Source: PGYR01 sp040264895 (lineage in GTDB: Bacteria > Bacteroidota > Ignavibacteria > Kapaibacteriales > UBA2268). From it: a stretch of 18,220 bases of DNA. The position numbers and the translations under genes were made by a program. Each line of letters begins with the position of its first letter. The first letter of the stretch is position 1. The DNA is taken from assembly GCA_040264895.1 (NCBI GenBank), contig JBDQHL010000031.1, positions 1 to 18,220 of the forward strand. The letters are read 5' to 3'. Below are positions 1 to 7,780 of the stretch, in pieces. Below the pieces are notes generated by a model. The model saw nothing but the letters and a program-made list of their open reading frames with translations. It was not told the DNA's origin and ran no database searches.

Positions 1-64
1 AAATATTATTAAATTGATTTTTAATATATTAGCTTAGATTAAAACATTTAGGTTTCAAAACATT

Positions 65-1198
65 ATGAAAAAATCATTTTTATATATTATAATCCTAGCG
101 ATTTCAGCTTCTACTGCTCTGTCACTAGCTCCTTTTAAGGTTGGTGTATTTTACACTGGAGCTTCTACTACAATGAGTGTTCGTATAACTGATTACTCTG
201 GTGGTACTGATATACTATACACAAGCGCAGATATTTTAAACGTTACTGGTAATAGTTCAGGTTTTGCAATATTAGATGTTGTAGAAAATGGATCTAATGA
301 ATTAGGTAACATAACTCCAACAGATGTAAACACTTCAACTGTAATTGAAGTACTAGTGGGTGGTCAAATATACGCTCAGTATAGATTAGATCAATTATTA
401 GCTTCACAAGCACAAGGTGGTATATTTGATAATGATGGTAATCTGACTCCTCCTGAAAATGGTGGTTCTGATTTAGGTGGTGACGATCAAAGATGGAGTA
501 GTGCATACGTACTAGGGAACTCTGTTCATATTGGTCCTGCAGACGGTGAAGCAAATGAAACTGAAATGAAATTAAGTTACGATGAGAATACTGGTATAGG
601 AACTATTAAAGTAGATACTAGAGATATTATTGATATAACTGAAGATAATCTAACAGTAGATGGTAATGGTACAGATGAAGCTGTGACTATCGATAACGCT
701 GGTGCAGTTGCACTAGATGTTAATGGTGAATTAGAAGTAAGTGAAACAACAGAATTGTCAGGTGCTTTAACCGCAACAGCCGCTGGCAACATAATTGGTA
801 ATGGTGGAGAAGGTCCACAACTAACTATAAACGGCAATTCTAAAAATGCTTCTCTTAAAGAGTTCGTGGTTAATGGTGATGTTCAAATAAACGGTTCATT
901 AACAGTAGATGGTACAGTAGCTCAAACACCAATTGGAACGGGTATTGGGGATTTAGCCTCTGTAATTATTCTTACTAAAAATGGAGTGGATGATACATTC
1001 ACAGTTAGTGATTTGAATAGTGAACATAGCATTGGTTCTATTGTGCATATTTATCAATCTGAAGATGAGGATCTCGGATTTTTTAACATTATTAATCTTA
1101 ACGGTGTAGTAAATGATTTGTCTGATGAAGGCGATAGCTTTATTATCACAAAAACAGCTGCAAACACCTGGATATTTATATCTGAAAATGATAATTAG
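65..1198 (+). CDS. Secreted beta-rich surface protein, tail-fibre-like
   Basis: I do not recognise a named family. Residues 1-22 look like a Sec signal peptide (Lys-Lys, then a hydrophobic stretch). The rest is rich in Gly, Asn, Asp and Thr in short alternating strands, as in beta-helix or fibre proteins. Around residues 137-156 the string LGGDDQRWSSAYVLG resembles the 'LGsstnRWsniY' motif recurring in phage tail-fibre-type and bacterial surface-fibre proteins. Residues about 195-285 contain repeated 'LTVDGNG', 'LDVNGELEV', 'LTINGNS' and 'INGSLTVDGTV' units, a degenerate repeat of VxG turns. Residues about 297-377 look like a small terminal beta domain ending in a Trp-containing strand. No lipobox and no clear T9SS sorting domain are visible. 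The role may be adhesion or surface coat, which is inference. The gene is monocistronic: a strong terminator follows 28 bp after the stop codon. Confidence 0.8.
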   Translation: MKKSFLYIIILAISASTALSLAPFKVGVFYTGASTTMSVRITDYSGGTDILYTSADILNVTGNSSGFAILDVVENGSNELGNITPTDVNTSTVIEVLVGGQIYAQYRLDQLLASQAQGGIFDNDGNLTPPENGGSDLGGDDQRWSSAYVLGNSVHIGPADGEANETEMKLSYDENTGIGTIKVDTRDIIDITEDNLTVDGNGTDEAVTIDNAGAVALDVNGELEVSETTELSGALTATAAGNIIGNGGEGPQLTINGNSKNASLKEFVVNGDVQINGSLTVDGTVAQTPIGTGIGDLASVIILTKNGVDDTFTVSDLNSEHSIGSIVHIYQSEDEDLGFFNIINLNGVVNDLSDEGDSFIITKTAANTWIFISENDN

Positions 1199-1226
1199 AC
1201 CCAGTTTAAAATTTTAAGTTTATTGA

Positions 1227-1255
1227 AGTCCTAACTTATAGTTAGGACTTTTTTT
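1227..1255 (+). terminator. Intrinsic terminator after the fibre-like gene
   Basis: A perfect 9-bp inverted repeat (AGTCCTAAC, loop TTATA, GTTAGGACT) is followed directly by a run of T. The stem extends by an A-T pair and a G-T wobble into the flanks. It lies 28 bp after the stop codon of the gene at 65-1198 and 39 bp before the next start, so it separates the first gene from the aminopeptidase run. Confidence 0.9.
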
Positions 1256-1294
1256 GTATATTGAGCTATATTATAAGAAAACAATCAAATAAAA

Positions 1295-3214
1295 ATGAAA
1301 CCTCCATTCCCTATTTTATTATTTTTAATTATTAGTTGTATATCATTGATATCTAAGTCTCCAGGTGATCCCCATGATTACAAAGAGGTCGACTTTGATG
1401 TTATATCATATAATCCAGTAATAGAGGTGTTAGCCCCTTCAAATAAAGAGATTGTAGGAATTAATAATATCCAATTAGAATGGAATGAAGGTAAAGTTGG
1501 AAATGAATTTTTCTTTCACTGTATTGATTTGACTATTGATAGTGTTATTATAAATGGTGCGAAAACTGAATTCGAATTCACATCTAGTACTGACACATCA
1601 GACTCTTATTATAAAGTTAAATCACTTGATGATAATGATAATGCATTTTTAAAAATATATTATCATGGGAAAATGAGCAGTGAAGGAGGGAACTTCAATT
1701 GGGGTGGAGTGCACTATTCATCGAAAAAACTTTATGCTATGGGGGTTGGTTTTTTTAACCCATCTGTTGGAGCCACAAGACATTGGCTACCTTGTTATGA
1801 TTTACCTTCTGATAAAGCAAAATTTGAAATTAACATTTCTACAATGGATACTTTATTTGCAATTTCCAATGGGAAATATTTGGGTCAAGTACCTCCATTT
1901 GATGGCATAACAGCATACAAATGGAGTTTAGAAGAAACAGAAGTTGCAACATACCTAATGACATTTGCTATCGGTGATTATGCAAAAGTTGAGATTCCAA
2001 CAAATGATGTCCCTGTAACTGCCTATATGTACAACACAGAAGAATCAATTGAAGCTGGAGAATTTGCCTTTAGACTAGTGCCTGAGATGATAACAGCATT
2101 TAAAGAATTTTTTGATTACGACTACCCCTTTGAGACTATGGGTTATTATGCAGCGAGTAAGGGAGCTATGGAGCACCAGACAATGGTAACTATGTCCCAC
2201 AATCAAATACTTAGTGTATCTAATAGTATGGATTCAATGTATAGCACTGCTGCACATGAGCTAGCTCACCAATGGTTCGGAAATTTAGTAACACCTTATG
2301 ATTTCCGTGATGCATGGCTCAATGAGGGTTTTGCTACATTTTTTGAATATGTATGGATAAAATCAAAACTTGGTGATTCGGAGTATAGAGAAGAGATAAT
2401 GAGGCTGAGAAATAGGTATATTAACTCTACTGCAGTTCCTGAACAACATATTCCACTTTATAATTTTAGCCGTTTTTCAAAAAATAATTACCCTTCTACT
2501 ATTTATCAAAAAGGTGGATTAATTTTAGCATTGATTATGGATATAGTGGGTGAAGAGGTTTTCAAAACCAAAATCAATGAGTATCTTTCGCTTTACGAAC
2601 ATAATAATGTAACCACAGAAATTCTTAAAGATATTTTTTCGGATGAACTTGAAGATAAGTTTTGGAACACATGGGTATATGGACGTGGATTCCCAGAGAT
2701 TGATATAAAAGTCTCTAGCGATGAAGTGAATACTTATATAGTTGCTGAGCAAAGAGAACATGAGTTTCAAATATTTGACTTAGATTTGAATTATTCTATT
2801 TCATTTGGAGCAGAGACTAACCCATATACGCACTCAATAGAAAATAAAATTGACACGCTAACTATACCAAAAAATGAGATGGTGACAAATTTTGAAGTAG
2901 TTGATAATCTTTATTTGTATGAAATAATGAGTACTGATATTATCACCTCAGTCGAAAACAGTACTTTGTTAGAAGTTAAATTAAAAAGTAATATTGTAAG
3001 CAATCAGCTGTCTGTAGTTTATACTTCAGATTCGAAATACCTAAAAGAATATAGTATAGAAATTGTAACTTTAGCAGGGCAAACTATGTTTATTGATAAA
3101 GGTTATTTCTTAGGAGAAATTAATTATGATTTATCAGACTTTGCTACTGGTATCTATTTCGTTTATATTAGCGAAGGAGAAAATAAAATAGTTGAAAAAA
3201 TATTGGTAAAATAG
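1295..3214 (+). CDS. M1 family zinc aminopeptidase with T9SS C-terminal sorting domain
   Basis: Zinc metallopeptidase that removes N-terminal residues from peptides. The zinc site is HELAH at residues 321-325 with the third ligand Glu344 (WLNEG), exactly 18 residues later as in M1 gluzincins. The exopeptidase motif is GAMEH (290-294) rather than GAMEN. Tyr404 (IYQKGG) is the candidate transition-state tyrosine. Layout: N-terminal export signal (1 to about 20), beta domain (about 40-230), catalytic domain (about 235-470), short linker, and a C-terminal domain (about 555-639) with the type-A T9SS pattern ending GIYFVYISEGENKIVEKILVK-like, so export to the surface or medium is expected. The large C-terminal helical domain of long M1 enzymes is missing, as is usual for this short exported subtype. 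Cys15 lies in a lipobox-like context (IISC), so type II processing cannot be excluded. The stop is one base from the yggS start, which suggests cotranscription. Confidence 0.92.
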   Translation: MKPPFPILLFLIISCISLISKSPGDPHDYKEVDFDVISYNPVIEVLAPSNKEIVGINNIQLEWNEGKVGNEFFFHCIDLTIDSVIINGAKTEFEFTSSTDTSDSYYKVKSLDDNDNAFLKIYYHGKMSSEGGNFNWGGVHYSSKKLYAMGVGFFNPSVGATRHWLPCYDLPSDKAKFEINISTMDTLFAISNGKYLGQVPPFDGITAYKWSLEETEVATYLMTFAIGDYAKVEIPTNDVPVTAYMYNTEESIEAGEFAFRLVPEMITAFKEFFDYDYPFETMGYYAASKGAMEHQTMVTMSHNQILSVSNSMDSMYSTAAHELAHQWFGNLVTPYDFRDAWLNEGFATFFEYVWIKSKLGDSEYREEIMRLRNRYINSTAVPEQHIPLYNFSRFSKNNYPSTIYQKGGLILALIMDIVGEEVFKTKINEYLSLYEHNNVTTEILKDIFSDELEDKFWNTWVYGRGFPEIDIKVSSDEVNTYIVAEQREHEFQIFDLDLNYSISFGAETNPYTHSIENKIDTLTIPKNEMVTNFEVVDNLYLYEIMSTDIITSVENSTLLEVKLKSNIVSNQLSVVYTSDSKYLKEYSIEIVTLAGQTMFIDKGYFLGEINYDLSDFATGIYFVYISEGENKIVEKILVK

Positions 3215-3215
3215 A

Positions 3216-3914
3216 TTGGCATTATTAGACACTGAACAATACAAAAGAAATTATGATAATATACTAAACAGTATATCAGATTCATATAAAGAAAAAGTAA
3301 AAATCATATCAGTTTCAAAATCACATCCCAAAGAAGCCATGAAAAGAGCTTATGATTCGGGATTGAATGTTTTTGGTGAGAATTATGTTCAAGAAATGGT
3401 AGAGAAATATGAATGGCTTGATAAAGAAACAAAAGACAATATTGAGTGGCATTTTATAGGTCATTTGCAAACGAACAAGGTAAAGTATATTGCTCCATTT
3501 GTAAACTGTATTCATTCTGTGTATAAATTGAAATTGGCAAAAGAAATAAGCAAGCGAGCTAAACAAAATGACAGGACAATTGAAATATTGCTACAGGTCA
3601 ATACTTCAAGAGAAGAATCTAAATCTGGATGCAATCCTAAAGAATCATTAGAAATAGCGAAAGGTATTCAAGAGTTAGAAAACGTCAGTCTAAAAGGTCT
3701 TATGACTATATCTGGCCTAGATAGCACTGATGAAGAACGAAAGAAAGAATTTGAATTATTAAATACCATAAGAAAAAATATAAAGAATGAATTTGGTCTA
3801 GAATTAAATGATATGTCTATGGGAATGACAAGTGATTATCAATTAGCAATAGATCAAGGAAGTACCATGATAAGAATAGGTACAGCTATATTTGGTGAGA
3901 GGGTTTACAATTAA
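3216..3914 (+). CDS. yggS: YggS/PLPBP-family pyridoxal phosphate homeostasis protein
   Basis: Cytoplasmic PLP-binding protein that buffers vitamin B6 and affects amino- and keto-acid balance; the family has no established enzyme activity. Lys35 in SVSKSHP is the expected PLP Schiff-base lysine. Other family blocks are visible: FGENYVQE (about 53-60), WHFIGHLQTNKVKY, GLMTISG, and the C-terminal phosphate-binding block MSMGMTSDYQLAI followed by GSTMIRIGTAIFGER. The length of 232 residues is normal. The start is taken as TTG at 3216, one base after the aminopeptidase stop: no other Met codon is in frame until well past Lys35, so a later start would delete the PLP site. No good ribosome-binding site precedes it, so translation may rely on reinitiation. 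The stop overlaps the next start (TAATG). Confidence 0.95.
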   Translation: MALLDTEQYKRNYDNILNSISDSYKEKVKIISVSKSHPKEAMKRAYDSGLNVFGENYVQEMVEKYEWLDKETKDNIEWHFIGHLQTNKVKYIAPFVNCIHSVYKLKLAKEISKRAKQNDRTIEILLQVNTSREESKSGCNPKESLEIAKGIQELENVSLKGLMTISGLDSTDEERKKEFELLNTIRKNIKNEFGLELNDMSMGMTSDYQLAIDQGSTMIRIGTAIFGERVYN

Positions 3915-4933
3915 TGAAAACAAAATGTCTAATATTACTAATAGCAATACTTTCCTTTTCATGTAATAAGGAAGAGAGACTAATAGATAATTCTGTAAAT
4001 GCAAATGATTTATACATAGCGAATTCTGAAACTAATGATGTTAGTATTTATGAATTTCCAGCAATGACATTATTAGTGCCTGACTTATTCGAATCTAATG
4101 ATGTTGAAATCAATTCTAATATTTCAAATATTCGTGAATTTCAAGGGAAAGTATACATACTTGTTCCTGATGAAAGTAAAATGATTGTATTTGATTCTGA
4201 TGCCGATACTCTTATAAAAGTGAATGAATTCCCAAATTCATCGGGACCAAATGATATTAGTTTCTCTAATATTGCAGATGGCTTTGTAACTTTCAAAAAT
4301 GCTCCATACGTTGCTAATTATGACTTGGTCTACAGTGAAATAATTCGTTACATTGATGGAAGTAGTATAATTAATTCAATAAACAGCGCTGGTAGTTATG
4401 TTTATTTAACTGAGCCACAGTCAAGTAGTATTAGTGTTATAGATATCAGAAACTATAGAGAATCAAATCAAATTGATTTATCGTCTCCCCCAGATGTGGC
4501 TTCAATCACTTCACGAAATGAATTATTAGTAGTTTCTAATAGAGTTAGTAATGAAAATAATCAAGTGCCTGCAAGAATACACTATATTAACACTGGTTCA
4601 AATACGGTAAGAGAATCGTATGATTTTGGAGACAATAGAATAAATGCAAATGATTTAGAGAGCTACGACATATTAAGTACATCACTTTCATATACTTTCG
4701 TATCGACCAACTTGGGATTAATCAGAATTGATAATAGAGTTGATGATAGATTTGTAACAATAACTGATAGACAATTTGAACAAATGGAATATGGACCAAA
4801 CTTTGAATCAATACTTCTATTAGAACGAAATGGTATTAATTCTAACATAGTTGTATCTAATTCAAAGTCAGGTGCAATAGTTGATGAAGTTAACTTACCT
4901 ATGAACACTAACAGATTTATGATTCAGCAATGA
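3914..4933 (+). CDS. Lipoprotein, possibly beta-propeller
   Basis: Function not recognised. The N-terminus is a lipoprotein signal with lipobox FSC at Cys17 followed by NKEE, so the mature protein should be anchored in the envelope. The mature part has repeating short beta segments such as 'NDLYIANSETNDVSIYEF' (31-48), 'KVYILVPDESKMIVFDSD' (79-96), 'YVYLTEPQSSSISVIDI' (162-178) and 'ELLVVSNRVSNENNQ' (203-217), which look like blades of a YVTN/NHL-type propeller (strand, turn, 'I-x-V-I-D'). I do not see catalytic motifs. It overlaps yggS by one base upstream (TAATG) and the phosphatase by four downstream (ATGA), so all three are translationally coupled. A sensory or ligand-binding partner for the phosphatase is possible but unproven. 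Confidence 0.8.
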   Translation: MKTKCLILLIAILSFSCNKEERLIDNSVNANDLYIANSETNDVSIYEFPAMTLLVPDLFESNDVEINSNISNIREFQGKVYILVPDESKMIVFDSDADTLIKVNEFPNSSGPNDISFSNIADGFVTFKNAPYVANYDLVYSEIIRYIDGSSIINSINSAGSYVYLTEPQSSSISVIDIRNYRESNQIDLSSPPDVASITSRNELLVVSNRVSNENNQVPARIHYINTGSNTVRESYDFGDNRINANDLESYDILSTSLSYTFVSTNLGLIRIDNRVDDRFVTITDRQFEQMEYGPNFESILLLERNGINSNIVVSNSKSGAIVDEVNLPMNTNRFMIQQ

Positions 4934-6486
4934 AGACAGCAGAGTTAATAAATCTAGATTCACTTCTAGACTTTAGTAGTAAATTGAATCTAAATCTAAC
5001 TGAAGATTTTATAATAAATTCAACATTACTAACTATTTTGGGAAAGCTTGGAGTATGTGGAGTTGAATCAACAAAATTCAAGAATAAAAAAGAGTCAAAA
5101 CGGTTCCAAAAAGGAAAATTAGACTGCACCCCTCAATTTGAAGATACAATAACAGTTGGTAACTATACCAAATACAAATTTGTTATTGGAAATAAGTTAA
5201 CCGGAGTACCAGTCAACGACATTGAAGTAAAGTATGTAAAGTTAATACTTTCCATAGCTAATTCAGCACTAGAAAACTTACTAATATTTGATAAATTACA
5301 ATCAAAAAAGAAGCAAGCAGAGAAAAAAAGTCAATTGCTTGAGACATTATTTGAGATTAATCGTTCTTTTAGTGGCCTTTCTTCATTAGATAAAATTATA
5401 CAAGCTATTGCCTTTAATATCATGGGGCAATTAACTACCAATAAATTTGCAGTAATAAGAACAAGTGAAAAAGTTGATATTCTAAAGAATAACTTAGATA
5501 TATCAAACGAAGAGCTTCTAGATTTGACACCTAACTTTCAACTTATTCAATCAAGCTCTGATTTAAATAAAGAAACTCGAGAAAAAATTAAGATAATCTC
5601 CCCCATGGAAATGTTTGGGAAGGTTGAAGGATACATATTAATTGGCCCAAAAATGTTTGGTCAGTATGATGAACAAGATTATAGTTTTGTTCAAAGCTTA
5701 GCCACCACTGCAATCTCAGCAATTGAAAACGAAAGATTGATACTAGAAGAAATTGAAAAAAAGAAGTATGAATCGGAGATGAGTATAGCAAGTGATATAC
5801 AGATGAAGCTTTTGCCAAAGAGCTCTCTTGAAGAAAAAAACTTCAGCTTCTTTGGTTTTACAAATCCCTGTGGTGAAGTTGGAGGAGATTACTTTGACTA
5901 TATTAAAATAAGCGAAGATAAATTTTTATTTGTAATTGCAGATGTCACTGGTAAAGGTGTTCCTGCAGCAATTATTATGTCTAATATTCAAGCGGCAATA
6001 CAAGCACTTGCCCCTATAGAGCCAAATCTGAAAAAACTTGTAGATTCAGTAAATAAAATCGTATATAAAAACACTTCTAAGGATATGTTTATAACAGCAT
6101 TCTTTTGCCTCTATGATCAATCGAAGCAAACTTTTGAATATATTAATGCTGGGCACTTTTATCCCTTACTATTGGGAAATGATGACAAAGTAAGTGAGCT
6201 TAAAGTAGGTGGAGTAATATTAGGATTTCTACCTTCTCCGCTTGAATATAACTCGGAAACGCTAAAATTAGATAATATGTTAGTTATGTATACTGATGGG
6301 TTGAACGAAGCCACGGACCCAGACGGAAATGAGCTAGGAATGGAAGGTGCAAAAGAAATAATTAAACAAACAAAAAAGCTATCTCCTAAAGAAGCTACTC
6401 AACATATAATAACCAAGGTTACTGAGTTTAGTGGTAGCAACACACTATCTGATGACATAAGCATAGTAGTGATTAAAAGAAAATAG
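4930..6486 (+). CDS. GAF-domain SpoIIE/RsbU-type PP2C serine phosphatase
   Basis: Predicted Mn/Mg-dependent serine/threonine phosphatase of the SpoIIE family, which typically dephosphorylates STAS-domain anti-anti-sigma proteins in partner-switching pathways. The catalytic domain spans about 283-518. The metal-binding motifs are intact: GGDYFDY (318-324), ADVTGKG (337-343), NAGH (406-409), YTDGLNE (454-460) and SDD (507-509). The linker helix ASDIQMKLLP (288-296), typical of RsbU-like proteins, precedes it. Residues about 138-275 form a GAF-like sensor domain, joined by a charged helix (about 118-140) to an N-terminal region that may be a second, degenerate GAF-like domain. There are no membrane segments, so it is cytoplasmic. 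The ATG overlaps the stop of the upstream lipoprotein gene (ATGA). No STAS or HATPase switch kinase gene lies in this window, so its substrate is unknown. Confidence 0.93.
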   Translation: MKTAELINLDSLLDFSSKLNLNLTEDFIINSTLLTILGKLGVCGVESTKFKNKKESKRFQKGKLDCTPQFEDTITVGNYTKYKFVIGNKLTGVPVNDIEVKYVKLILSIANSALENLLIFDKLQSKKKQAEKKSQLLETLFEINRSFSGLSSLDKIIQAIAFNIMGQLTTNKFAVIRTSEKVDILKNNLDISNEELLDLTPNFQLIQSSSDLNKETREKIKIISPMEMFGKVEGYILIGPKMFGQYDEQDYSFVQSLATTAISAIENERLILEEIEKKKYESEMSIASDIQMKLLPKSSLEEKNFSFFGFTNPCGEVGGDYFDYIKISEDKFLFVIADVTGKGVPAAIIMSNIQAAIQALAPIEPNLKKLVDSVNKIVYKNTSKDMFITAFFCLYDQSKQTFEYINAGHFYPLLLGNDDKVSELKVGGVILGFLPSPLEYNSETLKLDNMLVMYTDGLNEATDPDGNELGMEGAKEIIKQTKKLSPKEATQHIITKVTEFSGSNTLSDDISIVVIKRK

Positions 6487-6513
6487 CTTTTTAAAATTTA
6501 TGTCTTTATTGAA
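6487..6513. other. Convergent intergenic gap
   Basis: Only 27 bp separate the stop codons of the phosphatase (+) and the homogentisate dioxygenase (-). It is AT-rich with no convincing hairpin, so any terminator for either unit must overlap coding sequence or be factor-dependent. Confidence 0.5.
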
Positions 6514-7686
6514 TTAGCTTTGGTCACCCTCTTCTAACCAAGATTTATAATATTCCTCATCTTCGCAATCATTAACATTCAAGGTTGGATACAAAGTCCC
6601 ATAAGTGTCAAGCATAATTGCATATTCATCGGTTTCTTTTGCTCCGATTGATGCCTCGGTTTTTCCAGGTTGTGGACCGTGCGGCAACCCAACAGGGTGC
6701 AATGTTATAGAACCCTCTTCTATTCCTTTTCTTGACATAAAATCGCCTTCCACATAGTATAGCATTTCTGCACTATCTACATTAGTATGGAAATATGGAG
6801 CTGGAATAGCATCTGGGTACCAATCGAATGGTCTAGGATTGAAATTACACAGCACAAAATGCTCTGTATTATATAATAAGTGAATTGGTGGAGGTAAATG
6901 TATTCTACCTACTTTTGGGTGATAATCTCTGATATTGAATGCCCAAGGGTATAAGTATCCATCCCATCCTACTACATCGAGAGGATGATAAGGATGAACG
7001 TATTCGTACATCTTCTTACCCGCTTTAATTCTAATTATAAACTCGCCTTTCTCATCGTGAACTTCTAGCTCTGATGGTACTTTGAAATCACGCTCACAAT
7101 AAGGTGCATCTTCTGAGCACTGACCGTATTGATTTCTGTAATGTTTTGGTATCTCAAACGATGATGCTGACTCAACAACTAAAAGCTTATTGTCTTTCAA
7201 ATCATCGAACACCATTTGGTGAACAGTGCCCATGGGTATTACAATTTGGTCACCTTGAACGAAATGAATTATCCCATAATCTGTCAATAATTTTCCGCTT
7301 CCCCTGTGAACGAATACAAATTCGTGAGCGTAAGCATTTTTGTAGAATTGCTTTGGGTTCTTGTTAGGGTGTGCTGTGTAAACAACCACATGGTCATTTC
7401 TCAAGTAAGGAATTCTTGATTCGAAGAAATCACCATCCTTCGTATTTTTATCTGTATAAAAATGAAGGTGTTTAACTGGTGGATCTTTCCAAAGTTTTAA
7501 TTCAACATCTGGTAGTTCATTAATTCTGAGAACTTTAGTTGGTGAATTGATATGATATTTATTACTGTAAATATCAGAAAAGCCCTTAGTGCTTGCTAAT
7601 TCTTCTATATATAAACTACCATCAGGCTTTCTGAAAGCCGTGTGTTTTGGATTGGGAATTTCTCCCAACTTATGATAAAAAGGCAT
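6514..7686 (-). CDS. hmgA: Homogentisate 1,2-dioxygenase
   Basis: Non-haem Fe(II) cupin enzyme that opens the ring of homogentisate to maleylacetoacetate in tyrosine/phenylalanine breakdown; cytoplasmic. Matching blocks run the whole length: N-terminal HKLGEIP; 'FVHRGSGKLLTDYG' with 'GDQIVIPMGTVHQ' (125-157), the first cupin half; HPYHPLDVVGWDGYLYPWAF (231-250); HLPPPIHLLY (263-272); PAPYFHTNVDSAE (295-307); GSITLHPVGLPHGPQPG (325-341). Candidate iron ligands are His300, Glu307 and His336. The 390-residue length is shorter than the roughly 445-residue human enzyme but usual for a bacterial subfamily with the 'HxNVDSxE' motif. No other tyrosine-degradation gene is next to it. It is downstream of, and on the same strand as, the sigma-factor operon but 94 bp away, so it probably has its own promoter. 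Confidence 0.9.
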   Translation of the reverse strand: MPFYHKLGEIPNPKHTAFRKPDGSLYIEELASTKGFSDIYSNKYHINSPTKVLRINELPDVELKLWKDPPVKHLHFYTDKNTKDGDFFESRIPYLRNDHVVVYTAHPNKNPKQFYKNAYAHEFVFVHRGSGKLLTDYGIIHFVQGDQIVIPMGTVHQMVFDDLKDNKLLVVESASSFEIPKHYRNQYGQCSEDAPYCERDFKVPSELEVHDEKGEFIIRIKAGKKMYEYVHPYHPLDVVGWDGYLYPWAFNIRDYHPKVGRIHLPPPIHLLYNTEHFVLCNFNPRPFDWYPDAIPAPYFHTNVDSAEMLYYVEGDFMSRKGIEEGSITLHPVGLPHGPQPGKTEASIGAKETDEYAIMLDTYGTLYPTLNVNDCEDEEYYKSWLEEGDQS

Positions 7687-7780
7687 ATTACTTTCTCTTT
7701 TTATTATTCGGATTAATTAGTCTTCTAATATAATAAATTATAGAATTAAGAAAGTAAATTTTATTGTGATTTAATTATTT
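7687..7780 (-). other. Intergenic region upstream of hmgA
   Basis: A 94-bp, very AT-rich stretch between the end of the lipoprotein operon and the hmgA start. It must hold the hmgA promoter unless there is read-through. I find no clear match to the Bacteroidota -33/-7 pattern. A weak imperfect hairpin (TTCTA...TAGAA, 7721-7743) is too A/T-rich to call a terminator. A purine-rich AGAGAAAG lies just before the hmgA ATG as a poor ribosome-binding candidate. Confidence 0.4.

Noticed and set aside
65..1198. Prophage or mobile element suggested by the tail-fibre motif
   Set aside because: No other phage genes, integrase, transposase, terminal repeats or tRNA in the window.
7721..7743. Imperfect hairpin as terminator of the lipoprotein operon
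   Set aside because: Only one G-C pair, a bulge, and no T-run in the right place.
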